From: Paenibacillus sp. 19GGS1-52
GTDB taxonomy: Bacteria > Bacillota > Bacilli > Paenibacillales > Paenibacillaceae
Length of the DNA: 64,000 nucleotides
Direction of reading: 5' to 3'
Assembly: GCF_022369515.1 (NCBI RefSeq)
Contig: NZ_CP059724.1
Location: forward strand, 2,604,001-2,668,000
The translations under genes were made by a program, and so were the position numbers. Below, in pieces: positions 43,148 to 52,502 of this stretch; position 1 is the stretch's first letter, and each line of letters begins with the position of its first letter. A model generated the notes under the pieces. The model saw nothing but the letters and a program-made list of their open reading frames with translations. It was not told the DNA's origin and did not search any database.

Positions 43148-45601
43148 ATGGTTATTTTGACCACTTTAAATTTATTGTGTGGCATTACGTATTTGATTAT
43201 TGGCCTGTTTACCTTATGGAATGATTCAAAAAATAGATTAAATAAATTATTTTTTGTAATATGTATAAGTTTAGCGTATTGGGCTATTCTGTTTTCTTTG
43301 ATGAATCGATCACAGGACGCTGATACTGCAAATACATTCTATGTATACTCCGCCCTCTCCTGGTCCGTATTTCATTGTTTACTTTTACATTTTATTATCG
43401 TCCTGACAGGTAAAGAAGAGCTTTTGAAAAAGAGATTTGCCTATGGTTTATTTTATTTGCCAGCCATAATTTCAATATATTTGTATTTCTTTCAGCCTCT
43501 ATCCGCACAGAATTTTCTGAAGACAAATTTAGGCTGGGTTGCTCATGAGGCGACTGATAGAGGATTTATTTGGACTAATTTCTATAATATATATTATTTA
43601 TCGTATATGGCTGCAATCGTCTATTTTCTGTTCAGATGGTGGAGAAATTCCAAAATTATTAGAGAGAAGAAACAGGCCAAGCTTATATTAATCACAATTC
43701 TTATATCTGGAGTAGGAGCTGGAATTACTGACATCATTCTTCCGTTATTAAATGTATTGGTTATGCCCTCTATCGGGGTGATCTTAGTCATCATACCTAT
43801 AATTGGAACATGGTATTCGATAAAAAAATATAAATTGATGGATATTAATCCGGACGACTTTGCGTTAGAAGTTCTGAAGATCATGAGTGAAGGCTTAATT
43901 ATTGTTAATCATGAAGGCATCATAAAGGATATTAATATTGGGGCACTGCAATTATTAGGGTATGAAAAAAGTCAATTAAAGGATAAATCCGTATGTCTAC
44001 TGTTATCAGAAAAGACAGAATTGTTGAAGCTGATGAGCTGTAGTAGTTTGGAGATCGAGATTGTGAAGAGTAATCAAGATAAACTGCCGATTCTTTTATC
44101 ATCCTCTATTTTATTAGATGAGTGGGGAGATTCATTAGGCATTGTGGGGATATTTCAGGATATTTCGGAAATTAAACAAGTCCAGAATAAATTAATGAAA
44201 TCATCGGATGAGCTTGAATTGAAAGTAAACGAAAGAACCAGCGAACTAAGTAAAGCTAATAAAGAATTAGAACATGAAATTGTTAAACGTATAGAGATGC
44301 AGGAAGATATAAAAATACTTGCCTATCACGATCATTTAACAGGGTTACCCAATAAGAGATTATTTAATGATAGTTTAAATCAATCTATTCTTACTGCAGC
44401 TAAACAGGCTAAATCTTTGGGGATATTATTTATTGATCTTGATTCTTTTAAAAGAATAAATGATACAATGGGACATGCTAAAGGTGATGAACTGCTGAGA
44501 ATGGTATCCATAAGATTAACCAATACAATAAGAGAAATAGATACGGTGTGCAGAGTCGCTGGCGATGAGTTTCTTATCTTGATTCATAATTTAGAAAGTG
44601 AACATTATATAAGAGAAGTTTCGGAGAGGATTCTGAATATTTTAAAAATGCCTTTTACTATTGATAATAGTGATTTGTATATAACTACTAGTATTGGTGG
44701 TGCCATTTATCCGATCGATGGTCATGATGTTGAAACACTAATTAAAAATGCAGATATTGCCATGTACAGCGCAAAGGAAAAGGGTAAAAACAAGTTTGAA
44801 CTTTGTACATCGCTCCTTAAGGATAGCCTGGTTAAAGAAATGATGATCACAAATAGTTTATATCAAGCAGTAGAACGTGATGAACTGGAGCTGTATTATC
44901 AACCACAATTAAATATTATGTCTGGTGAAATTATTGGTCTGGAAGCCTTAGTAAGATGGAATAATCCCGAGTTGGGTATCGTGAGTCCAGGAGATTTTAT
45001 ATTCATAGCTGAAAAGACAGGTTTGATTCTTCCCATTGGTGAATGGGTATTGAGAACTGCGTGTATTCAGAATAAAAAATGGCAAGATGAAGGAATATTG
45101 AATGTTCCCATAGCTGTGAATCTTTCCGTTAATCAATTTCAGAACACACAAATAGTAGAAATGATTACTAAGATTCTAAAGGAAACCAAGCTGAATCCAA
45201 ATGATTTGGAATTGGAAATAACAGAAAATATAATTATGAAGGAAACTGAATATATTATTGAATCCCTAAAAAAATTAAAAGAACTTGGAGTGAAGGTAGC
45301 GATAGATGATTTTGGCACGGAATATTCCTCATTAAATTATATTAAACAGTTGCCCGTAGATAAGATTAAAATAGCGATGTCCTTTATCTGGGGAATAAAT
45401 ATAAATGATAAGGATGAAGCCATTATTAACGTTATAATTGTATTAGCTAAAAATCTAGGATTAAAAGTGATCGCCGAGGGGGTGGAAACCAAGGAGCAAT
45501 TGGATTTTTTGCGCGATCAGATGTGCGATGAAGTACAAGGCTATTATTACTATAAACCGATGCCAGCTAAACAAATAGAAGCACTAATGAGCAGAGAATA
45601 A
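43148..45601 (+). CDS. Membrane GGDEF-EAL protein with altered active-site motifs
   Basis: An 817-aa membrane protein. About seven N-terminal helices (histidine-kinase-N type sensor, residues 1-225) precede a PAS domain (about 235-345), a coiled coil, GGDEF (about 385-545) and EAL (about 560-805). The cyclase motif reads AGDEF (471-475), and an RxxD I-site is kept (REID). In the EAL domain EALVRW, the NLS Asn, ITEN, DDFGTEYSSL and AEGVE are present, but the usual KID of KIDxSF is KIAMSF (Ala743). Cyclic di-GMP phosphodiesterase activity may be lost or reduced. ATG 43148 follows AAAGGGG. Confidence 0.9.
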   Translation: MVILTTLNLLCGITYLIIGLFTLWNDSKNRLNKLFFVICISLAYWAILFSLMNRSQDADTANTFYVYSALSWSVFHCLLLHFIIVLTGKEELLKKRFAYGLFYLPAIISIYLYFFQPLSAQNFLKTNLGWVAHEATDRGFIWTNFYNIYYLSYMAAIVYFLFRWWRNSKIIREKKQAKLILITILISGVGAGITDIILPLLNVLVMPSIGVILVIIPIIGTWYSIKKYKLMDINPDDFALEVLKIMSEGLIIVNHEGIIKDINIGALQLLGYEKSQLKDKSVCLLLSEKTELLKLMSCSSLEIEIVKSNQDKLPILLSSSILLDEWGDSLGIVGIFQDISEIKQVQNKLMKSSDELELKVNERTSELSKANKELEHEIVKRIEMQEDIKILAYHDHLTGLPNKRLFNDSLNQSILTAAKQAKSLGILFIDLDSFKRINDTMGHAKGDELLRMVSIRLTNTIREIDTVCRVAGDEFLILIHNLESEHYIREVSERILNILKMPFTIDNSDLYITTSIGGAIYPIDGHDVETLIKNADIAMYSAKEKGKNKFELCTSLLKDSLVKEMMITNSLYQAVERDELELYYQPQLNIMSGEIIGLEALVRWNNPELGIVSPGDFIFIAEKTGLILPIGEWVLRTACIQNKKWQDEGILNVPIAVNLSVNQFQNTQIVEMITKILKETKLNPNDLELEITENIIMKETEYIIESLKKLKELGVKVAIDDFGTEYSSLNYIKQLPVDKIKIAMSFIWGININDKDEAIINVIIVLAKNLGLKVIAEGVETKEQLDFLRDQMCDEVQGYYYYKPMPAKQIEALMSRE

Positions 45602-45627
45602 CTGGCCCAACGTTTGGAGAGGACAGG

Positions 45628-46437
45628 ATGATGATTAAGCTAAAGAGTGAAGATTATTTTAAAGTGGTAAAGCCGTTAAGTCAGGTGAATATTAATACAA
45701 TGTTTGCTGAGGCCGTTCTGCAACAGGTTGTCCCTGGCAGTGTCTATGCTGATAGTGAACAGCATCCTCGTACCTTTTATGTGATACATCCATACGGAAT
45801 GTCATTATTGTTCGGGGATGATGAGAATGAAGAATTTAATGACAGTCTATTTGATTACATAACGAATAAACAGCAGATCAGGCATACACAAGAGTGGCTG
45901 CAGGCAGATCCAGCGGGTAAATGGTCAGCAATAATTGATTCGTTATTATCAACTCACCCAGACGCTCCAAGAACCATTCATCGGAATACAAGGGTCAATT
46001 TTAGCTTTAATCGTGAAACCTTCCAGCAAGCGAAGAAACAAGCTCCCCTTCTAGATCAGAGGATTGTACAGATAGACCAAGAGTTGTTTCTGGCCCAGGG
46101 CGCTGGTGTGTCTCCCCGGTATTTCTGGAGGGATGAGGACCAGTTCCTTACTGAAGGCGGGGGTTACTGCTTGCTGAGCAATGGAGAAATTGCGTCCACG
46201 GCGTTTGCAGCTTTTCGCAATGAATCCCAGTTGGAGATCGGAATTGAGACAGCGGAAGCGCACCGCGGGAAGGGCTACGCCATGTTGGTATGTGCTGCTC
46301 TGATCGATTATTGTCTTGAGCATCAGCTGGAGCCAGTGTGGTCATGCCGGTTGGAGAATGAAGGCTCCTACAAATTGGCCCAAAGATTGGGCTTTGAACC
46401 GTCATTAACGCTACCTTATTATCAGTTGGTTGTTTGA
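45628..46437 (+). CDS. GNAT N-acetyltransferase (GNAT_acetyltr_2-like)
   Basis: A 269-aa protein whose C-terminal half is a GNAT fold. AHRGKGYAMLVCAAL matches the acetyl-CoA pyrophosphate loop (R/Q-x-x-G-x-G/A) and NEGSYKLAQRLGFE the C-terminal signature. The N-terminal half (about 1-130) belongs to the GNAT_acetyltr_2 arrangement common in Firmicutes. ATG 45628 or the in-frame ATG at 45631 follows GGAGAGGA. It starts 26 bp after the GGDEF-EAL gene and may be co-transcribed. The acceptor substrate is unknown. Confidence 0.85.
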   Translation: MMIKLKSEDYFKVVKPLSQVNINTMFAEAVLQQVVPGSVYADSEQHPRTFYVIHPYGMSLLFGDDENEEFNDSLFDYITNKQQIRHTQEWLQADPAGKWSAIIDSLLSTHPDAPRTIHRNTRVNFSFNRETFQQAKKQAPLLDQRIVQIDQELFLAQGAGVSPRYFWRDEDQFLTEGGGYCLLSNGEIASTAFAAFRNESQLEIGIETAEAHRGKGYAMLVCAALIDYCLEHQLEPVWSCRLENEGSYKLAQRLGFEPSLTLPYYQLVV

Positions 46438-46473
46438 ATGGACTTATAAAGCTGTGAGAGGAGGGGAGAGTTG

Positions 46474-46833
46474 ATGAGAAAAATAGGAATTAACATTCTG
46501 ATCATCTGTTTATACTGTTTTCCTTTTGTGTATTTCTCCATGTATAAAGACTTTAATAACAGTTCAATGGTTGGCTATTTAATGATGGTAATCATAACTT
46601 CAATAGCAGCAATGCTTGGTAACTTCTATAACAAAACAGTTGCTGTGCTCATTGGGAATTTAGCCTCTCCACTTATATCAGGTTATTTTATTAACATGAT
46701 GATAGGGAATGAACGCTGGGCATTTTTTTTCAAACCATTCACTCCCCTTCAATTACTGATATTGGTTAGCTTTATAAATTTGATCCCGCAGTTAATTGTA
46801 TTTAAATTAACGGAAAAGCTTAAACATACTTAA
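46474..46833 (+). CDS. Small four-helix membrane protein
   Basis: A 119-aa membrane protein with four predicted helices and no recognised family. ATG 46474 follows GAGGAGGGG at 36 bp from the GNAT gene stop, so it probably belongs to the same operon. Function unknown. Confidence 0.7.
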   Translation: MRKIGINILIICLYCFPFVYFSMYKDFNNSSMVGYLMMVIITSIAAMLGNFYNKTVAVLIGNLASPLISGYFINMMIGNERWAFFFKPFTPLQLLILVSFINLIPQLIVFKLTEKLKHT

Positions 46834-46844
46834 GGAGCTAATAT

Positions 46845-46904
46845 ATGAGGAAGCCAATCATATATTTATCCGTTACTGTGTTCCAATCACCGCGGGGAAA
46901 CTGA
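46845..46904 (+). pseudogene. Orphaned 5' end of a gene
   Basis: ATG 46845 has a strong ribosome site (TAAGGAGC at 46831-46838) and encodes MRKPIIYLSVTVF, a hydrophobic start like a signal anchor. It is cut short as it runs into the antisense histidine kinase fragment. Only about 13 residues look native. Confidence 0.45.
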
Positions 46905-47236
46905 GCGATACTACAGCTCCTTCGCGTTCACCATTTCCTGCTGAAATCAAGCCTCCGCAGCGTTCTACGATTGCCCGGGAAATGGCTAAGCCCAAGCCGG
47001 TATCCCCGTCAGTTCCTTTGACAAAACGATGGAATAGATAAGGGAGCACATCTGCTGGTATTCCAGCTCCATCATCAGAAATTGTAATTTCGATTTGCTC
47101 TTTATTTATGCCTACATAAATTCGGATCTGTTTAGATGCGTATCGAGTTGCATTGGAAACGATATTCAGCAAAGCCTGCAGCAATTTGTCCCGATCGGCA
47201 TTTAGGACTATATTGAGTTTTTTGAAGGCAGTATTG
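46873..47236 (-). pseudogene. 3' fragment of a sensor histidine kinase (HATPase domain)
   Basis: About 120 codons of the C-terminal ATP-binding domain of a histidine kinase, open from just after a TAA near 47237. The N box (LLNIVSNATRYA), G1 box (DDGAGIP) and G2 box (GDTGLGLAI) are intact. The sensor, HAMP and His-phosphotransfer parts are absent, so it cannot signal as a normal kinase. It is fused at both ends to fragments of genes on the other strand. Confidence 0.8.
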
Positions 47237-47346
47237 AATTATCAAAGGCTGAACAATCAAGTGATGCAGTAGCGATCAAAGACTCCTTGTCCAAACTCCT
47301 TGAATTGTATAAACAACAAATATCGAAACTGGAAGCATCCAAATAA
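47206..47346 (+). pseudogene. Orphaned 3' end of a gene
   Basis: A 46-codon open frame with no start or ribosome site encodes a hydrophilic, coiled-coil-like tail ending KQQISKLEASK. A terminator follows directly. It looks like the 3' end of a deleted gene, overlapping the antisense kinase fragment by about 30 bp. Confidence 0.45.
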
Positions 47347-47362
47347 ATAGTAGGAAAATACG

Positions 47363-47409
47363 AAAAAGACTTCCTATCTCAGCTTGAAGCTGGGTGGGGA
47401 GTCTTTTTG
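47363..47409 (+). terminator. Rho-independent terminator
   Basis: Outer stem AAAAAGACT / AGTCTTTTT with an inner CAGCTT/GAAGCTG stem. Confidence 0.75.
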
Positions 47410-47505
47410 TGAAAGATAAGAATTTATAGGTTTTAAATGATTTATGGCTGGCAGCGCGTGGGCCTTCTTGTTTACTTAATAACATGGTTAAAAATCGTCA
47501 GCGTC

Positions 47506-48099
47506 CTAAATTTTGGATTTAATTAGGCTTGCGTCGTTGTAAAGCATATGAGCACGTGCAAGGTCTATGGGCGCATATAGAGGTATCTCTAGGAAATATT
47601 TCAGCTGCCAATTCTGAGTTTTTTGGGCCTGACGGCTAGTAGGATTATCCCAAGGGGGGTAGACACGGATTGCTCTTTTACCACCGCTCCCCTTATTGGA
47701 TACTATATCCCGATCACACAGAATAACTTTTGGAAATATAAACTGACCAAACTGACTACCATTGCGTGTACTGATAACGAAGAAATCGGCTGGATCTGAT
47801 ACGTCATAGGGTTGGATTGGATTATCCCCGATTCTCTCCCATAAAGTCACGAATTGCCCGACCTTTGTAGGTGTGATTTTTGCGACACGAAATCTAATAG
47901 AAAGAGTATTCAAGTGATAGATATACGCCCCATATTCTGCATTTTGTGCTTCCGGCAGGGGATGGGAGCATTCAAATTTACAAGGGACATATACAAGATT
48001 ATTAGTAGCAATCAGGTCACTATGAATTAATCCAGAGGAAGTCCAAGCACGTTGATCACTATGATATTTTTCTGAAAAGCCTTGATTAATTTCATCCAT
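47506..48099 (-). CDS. MepB-family protein
   Basis: A 197-aa soluble protein of the MepB family. In S. aureus mepB is the third gene of the mepRAB multidrug efflux operon and its role is unknown. The characteristic RVAKITPTKVGQFVTLW and ADFFVISTRNGSQFGQFIFPK segments are present. ATG 48099 follows GGAGG. Here it stands alone, with no MepR or MepA homologue adjacent, divergent from the sugar ABC operon. Confidence 0.87.
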   Translation of the reverse strand: MDEINQGFSEKYHSDQRAWTSSGLIHSDLIATNNLVYVPCKFECSHPLPEAQNAEYGAYIYHLNTLSIRFRVAKITPTKVGQFVTLWERIGDNPIQPYDVSDPADFFVISTRNGSQFGQFIFPKVILCDRDIVSNKGSGGKRAIRVYPPWDNPTSRQAQKTQNWQLKYFLEIPLYAPIDLARAHMLYNDASLIKSKI

Positions 48100-48131
48100 T
48101 TGTTCATATCCTCCATGTGAGTCCTAGTGAA

Positions 48132-48153
48132 AAGTATTTCGCGCTAAATACTT
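48132..48153. promoter_or_regulatory. Perfect inverted repeat in the mepB / sugar ABC intergenic region
   Basis: AAGTATTT (48132-48139), 6-nt spacer CGCGCT and AAATACTT (48146-48153). Candidate operator for one or both divergent genes. Confidence 0.5.
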
Positions 48154-48304
48154 CCTATTGTACTGGTATCCACGTTAGTAAACAAATTTAGATATGAGTA
48201 TATTCAAGAAACAAAGGAGAATTTTCTATTCCAAGCGGATAAATCGAGTGATAATATCATGAATGAATTAACAGTATTAGCCAAATACAGGGAGGGTTTT
48301 CTAA

Positions 48305-49414
48305 ATGAAAAGGACTTTGAAAGCGATTCCATTTTTACTCGTTGTAATGATGCTTATGGCATTAGTGTCGGCATGTGGCAACAGTGGGGGCAGCGGGGGC
48401 AAGGTTGATGTAGGGATTGTATTGCCTACCAAAGATGAGCCAAGATGGGTACAAGATGAGCAAAGATTTAAAGATGCTTTGAAGGGTACAGATTATTCGG
48501 TTGATATCTTATTTAGCCAAGGGTCTTCCGCCAAAGAAAAAGAAAATGTGGATTCCTTAATCGCCAAAAATATCAAAGTACTGATCATTTGTCCTCAAGA
48601 CGGTGATGCTGCTGCAGCTGCTATCGAAGCCGCTCAAAAAGCAGGCATCAAAGTTATCTCGTATGACCGGCTAATCACAAATACAGATGCTGTAAACTAT
48701 TATGTAACATTTGATAGCGTTGCAGTAGGTAAAGCACAAGCCCAGTACTTGGTTGACAATGCCAAAGGTAATGGCCAACCATTGTATTTATACGCTGGTG
48801 CTGCTTCGGATAACAACGCATTCTTGTTCTTCCAAGGCGCTTGGTCAGTACTTCAGCCTAAGATTGCTGATGGTACATTCAAGATTGCTAACTCCAGCGA
48901 AGCTGTTGCACTGCAAGATACTGCAGAGTTGTCCCGTGATCAACAAAGTAAAATTATTAGCCAAGTTACAACCAACTGGGATGCTAACGAAGCTAAGAAT
49001 AAGGCACAAACTCACTTGACTGCAGCCGCGGCTGATCAAAAAGGTGATGTAGCGATTTTGGCTCCAAATGATGGTACGGCTCGTTCAATCGCCGATGTCT
49101 TCGCTTCAGATAGCGAAATCACCAGCTATGTGGTTACTGGACAAGATGCTGAAAAAGCATCCGTTCAATACATTATTGACGGCAAACAGTCGATGACTGT
49201 CTTCAAAGATGTTCGTAATCTTGTTAAAGATGCAATGGGAATGGCAGTTGCCATTCTGGATGGCAAAACACCTGAAACTACCGGATCGTACAATAACGGC
49301 AAAGTGGATGTGCAAGCCAAACAAACAGACGTTATCGTAGTCGACAAAGCGAATGTTAAAGCAACGCTCGTTGATTCCGGATATTATGAAGCAGGCGATT
49401 TCACCGGTCTATAA
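48305..49414 (+). CDS. Sugar ABC transporter substrate-binding lipoprotein (ChvE/XylF-like)
   Basis: A 369-aa lipoprotein with signal peptide and lipobox VSAC (Cys24). It is a cluster-B periplasmic-binding fold of the ChvE/XylF kind (VDVGIVLPTKDEPRW at the start, GDAAAAAIEAAQKAGIKVISYDR in the ligand cleft). It binds a monosaccharide, such as xylose, arabinose or galactose, outside the membrane and delivers it to the permease. ATG 48305 follows AGGGAGG. It is first gene of a three-gene operon. Confidence 0.93.
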   Translation: MKRTLKAIPFLLVVMMLMALVSACGNSGGSGGKVDVGIVLPTKDEPRWVQDEQRFKDALKGTDYSVDILFSQGSSAKEKENVDSLIAKNIKVLIICPQDGDAAAAAIEAAQKAGIKVISYDRLITNTDAVNYYVTFDSVAVGKAQAQYLVDNAKGNGQPLYLYAGAASDNNAFLFFQGAWSVLQPKIADGTFKIANSSEAVALQDTAELSRDQQSKIISQVTTNWDANEAKNKAQTHLTAAAADQKGDVAILAPNDGTARSIADVFASDSEITSYVVTGQDAEKASVQYIIDGKQSMTVFKDVRNLVKDAMGMAVAILDGKTPETTGSYNNGKVDVQAKQTDVIVVDKANVKATLVDSGYYEAGDFTGL

Positions 49415-49510
49415 TCGCACATAAACATAGCTTAGACGGAATAGTGATAGATACGTCTATCACTATTCCTCTATCTTATGACTTGTTTTGTTAAGGAGCG
49501 TAATTTAATT

Positions 49511-51031
49511 ATGAATCCATATATTTTAGAAATGAGCAATATTACCAAAGAATTTACGGGTGTCAAAGCGCTCTCCAATGTTAACTTCAAGGTGAATAAA
49601 GGTGAAATTCATTGTTTGATTGGCGAAAATGGGGCTGGCAAATCAACCTTAATGAAGGTTCTTAGTGGTGTATACCCGCATGGAACGTACTCAGGGGACA
49701 TCATCTTTGAAGGCAAGGTGCAAAATTTCGCGAAAATCAGTGACAGTGTAAAAACAGGGATTGCCATTATCTATCAAGAACTTGCGTTGTTTCCTGACCT
49801 CACCGTTTATGAGAATATTTTTGCTGGGAATGAAGTGAAAAAAGGCTCTCTGGTGGACTGGAATCAAACGATTGTTAAAGCCAAGGAAATGCTGAAAAAA
49901 GTAAATTTGAATGTGAACCCTGAGGTTCTTATCAAGGATTTAGGCGTAGGTAAACAGCAGCTAGTAGAAATCGCCAAAGCTTTGAGTAAGGATGTGAAGC
50001 TGCTCATTCTCGATGAACCTACAGCTGCGCTCAATGAAACGGATAGTGAGAATTTACTCCAACTGCTGAGAGAATTGAAAAAACAAGGCATAACCAGCAT
50101 TATGATCTCCCATAAATTGAAGGAAGTCATTGCGATAGCGGATCAAGTTACCGTTCTGCGTGATGGCCGGACCATTTGTACACTGGATGCTGCTAAGAAT
50201 GAAATCTCTGAGAATGTAATTATTAAGAACATGGTTGGCCGTGATATTGATGATATCTATCCCAAGCGATCGGATCAACAATTTGGTGGAAAAGTGCTGG
50301 AAATCCAAAACTGGACGGCCTTTGATCCTAAGTTGGGTCGAGAAATTGTGAAAAATGCGAATATTCATGTAAGAAAAGGGGAAATCGTCGGTATTGCTGG
50401 TTTGATGGGCTCTGGGCGAACAGAATTGGCATTGAGCATATTTGGCAATCCGCGGGCTTATAAATTGCAGGGACAATTATTTATGGATGGTGTCAAAAAA
50501 GTCTTTAAAAGTCCCAAAGATGCGATCAATGCGGGAATTGCCTATGTGACGGAGGATCGCAAAGGTGACGGCTTATTTTTGATTCAGGATATCAAACAAA
50601 ATATTTCTGTAGCCAATCTAAAGGGGATATCGTCGCAGGGAGTTATCAACAACAATGAAGAAGTAAAGATCTCCAACGAATACAAACAATCACTTAACGT
50701 TAAAGCCCCTTCGGTTGAGCAACTCGTTGGTAATTTAAGCGGCGGGAACCAGCAGAAGGTATCTTTGGGCAAGTGGTTATTTGTTAATCCGAGCTTACTT
50801 ATTCTAGATGAGCCGACTCGCGGGATTGATGTGGGAGCCAAATTTGAAATCTATACGATCATGAACAAGTTGATCAGCGAAGGTATGAGTATCATCATGA
50901 TTTCATCCGAGCTGTCTGAAGTGCTAGGTATGAGTGATCGTGTATATGTTATGGCTGAAGGGAAAATAAAAGGTGAACTGTCGGCAAATGAAGCGGATCA
51001 AGAAAAAATAATGAAGCTTGCTACGCAATAG
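49511..51031 (+). CDS. Sugar ABC transporter ATP-binding protein (GguA/XylG-like)
   Basis: A 506-aa tandem ABC ATPase. The first domain has Walker A GENGAGKST and signature LGVGKQQLVEI; the second has Walker A-like GLMGSGRTEL and signature LSGGNQQKV with Walker B LLILDEPTRG. It energises monosaccharide uptake. ATG 49511 follows AAGGAGCG; the in-frame ORF extension from 49478 overlaps the intergenic region and has no ribosome site. Confidence 0.95.
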   Translation: MNPYILEMSNITKEFTGVKALSNVNFKVNKGEIHCLIGENGAGKSTLMKVLSGVYPHGTYSGDIIFEGKVQNFAKISDSVKTGIAIIYQELALFPDLTVYENIFAGNEVKKGSLVDWNQTIVKAKEMLKKVNLNVNPEVLIKDLGVGKQQLVEIAKALSKDVKLLILDEPTAALNETDSENLLQLLRELKKQGITSIMISHKLKEVIAIADQVTVLRDGRTICTLDAAKNEISENVIIKNMVGRDIDDIYPKRSDQQFGGKVLEIQNWTAFDPKLGREIVKNANIHVRKGEIVGIAGLMGSGRTELALSIFGNPRAYKLQGQLFMDGVKKVFKSPKDAINAGIAYVTEDRKGDGLFLIQDIKQNISVANLKGISSQGVINNNEEVKISNEYKQSLNVKAPSVEQLVGNLSGGNQQKVSLGKWLFVNPSLLILDEPTRGIDVGAKFEIYTIMNKLISEGMSIIMISSELSEVLGMSDRVYVMAEGKIKGELSANEADQEKIMKLATQ

Positions 51032-51042
51032 GAGGAAGACCG

Positions 51043-52218
51043 GTGAAAATACTTAACGAAGCGAAGTCGTTGATCAAGGTTAATATTCGGGATTATGGGA
51101 TGTATATCGCATTAATCGTCATTATGCTGACATTTTCAATCTTGACTGATGGATTGTTTATGTCCTCCCGGAATATTAGTAACTTGATTGATGCCACAGG
51201 TTATATTGCAGTATTGGCAGTTGGGATGACGTTAGTCATCGTTATTCGGCATATCGATTTATCCGTCGGGTTTGCGGCCGGTTTCTTAGGAGCAATCGCG
51301 GCGATCCTCCTTACCCAGGCGGGAGTTTCCGTATTCCTTACGATTCCAATCATCCTAGTACTGGGTATTGTTGTTGGAATGTTCAATGGTTTCCTGGTTG
51401 CCCAAATGGGGATTCCATCATTTGTAGCTTCACTGGCAGGCATGTTGATTTTTAGAGGAGCACTGCTGCTAGTAACCGAGAAAACCGGAACGATCATGGT
51501 TAAAGACGAGCATTTTAATGCGATCGGTAATGGATTCATACCTTCAATCGCAAAAGTGGGGAATTTGAATTTACTTTCACTGATTGTTGGTGCATTAATT
51601 ATTGTCCTCTTTATTTACTTTGAATTCTCTAAACGAAAAAACAAACTCCACTACAATTTTGAAGTAATATCAAATGGCATGTTTACCGTAAAAGTTGTAT
51701 TTATTTCCGCTATCATTGCCTATATCACTTGGATTTTAGCAGGTTACAATGGTTTCTCCTGGACGGTAGTTATTGTGATGATCGTTGTTGTTATCTATCA
51801 CTTCTTGACAACTTCTACTGTAATCGGACGACATATTTATGCCGTCGGAAGTAATCCGGAAGCAGCACATTTGAGCGGGATTAGTGTTAAGAAAATTACG
51901 TACATTGTCTTTGGCTCCATGGGAATGTTGACCGCTCTGTCGGGTATCCTCTTTACGGCCCGCTTGCAATCGGCAACAACAACTGCGGGAACCTTGTTTG
52001 AGCTCGATGCGATTGCTGCTGCTTACGTAGGTGGTGTATCCGCTGCCGGCGGTGTAGGTAAAGTTACAGGTTCTATTATTGGTGCAGTTGTAATGGCATC
52101 ACTTTCCAGTGGTATGAATCTGCTTGGCGTCGGAATTTCTTATCAATATATGATCCGTGGCGGTGTGTTAGCCGCGGCAGTTATATTCGATGTTATTACT
52201 CGTAAACAAAGAGCATAG
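51043..52218 (+). CDS. Sugar ABC transporter permease (GguB/XylH-like)
   Basis: A 391-aa BPD_transp_2-type permease with about 10-12 membrane helices; residues DLSVGFAAGFLGAIAAIL and GSNPEAAHLSGISVKKI are family hallmarks. The start is GTG 51043 after GGAGGAAG, 11 bp from the ATPase stop. It forms the membrane channel with the ATPase. A strong terminator follows. Confidence 0.94.
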   Translation: MKILNEAKSLIKVNIRDYGMYIALIVIMLTFSILTDGLFMSSRNISNLIDATGYIAVLAVGMTLVIVIRHIDLSVGFAAGFLGAIAAILLTQAGVSVFLTIPIILVLGIVVGMFNGFLVAQMGIPSFVASLAGMLIFRGALLLVTEKTGTIMVKDEHFNAIGNGFIPSIAKVGNLNLLSLIVGALIIVLFIYFEFSKRKNKLHYNFEVISNGMFTVKVVFISAIIAYITWILAGYNGFSWTVVIVMIVVVIYHFLTTSTVIGRHIYAVGSNPEAAHLSGISVKKITYIVFGSMGMLTALSGILFTARLQSATTTAGTLFELDAIAAAYVGGVSAAGGVGKVTGSIIGAVVMASLSSGMNLLGVGISYQYMIRGGVLAAAVIFDVITRKQRA

Positions 52219-52240
52219 TTTAGGGTTATGCTGAGTTGTT

Positions 52241-52280
52241 AAAAAAACGCCGGAGCGCTAATGCGCTCCGGCGTTTTTTT
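52241..52280. terminator. Very strong terminator after the sugar ABC operon
   Basis: An 18-bp perfect stem including A and T tracts (52241-52258 with 52263-52280), symmetric and so possibly bidirectional. Confidence 0.93.
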
Positions 52281-52502
52281 GGCAAGACGAGAATTTAGGA
52301 AATCAGGCGTTAATAATTCTACCTAGCAGGGTTAGACTGTTGTATGGCGTCCAATAGAAGAAGAGAACTTAAGATTTTAGTAAGATTTGGGTAAGAAAAA
52401 AGAAAATTCAATTATGTAGTATTAGAAAATAAGGAAGAAGATAGCAGTTGAAAGGTAACTGATGGGCTTCAAGTTATATTGTACAGGGGGAGGTAGTTGT
52501 TG

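Noticed and set aside
46051..46405. Minus-strand ORFs inside the GNAT gene
   Set aside because: Antisense shadows without ribosome sites.
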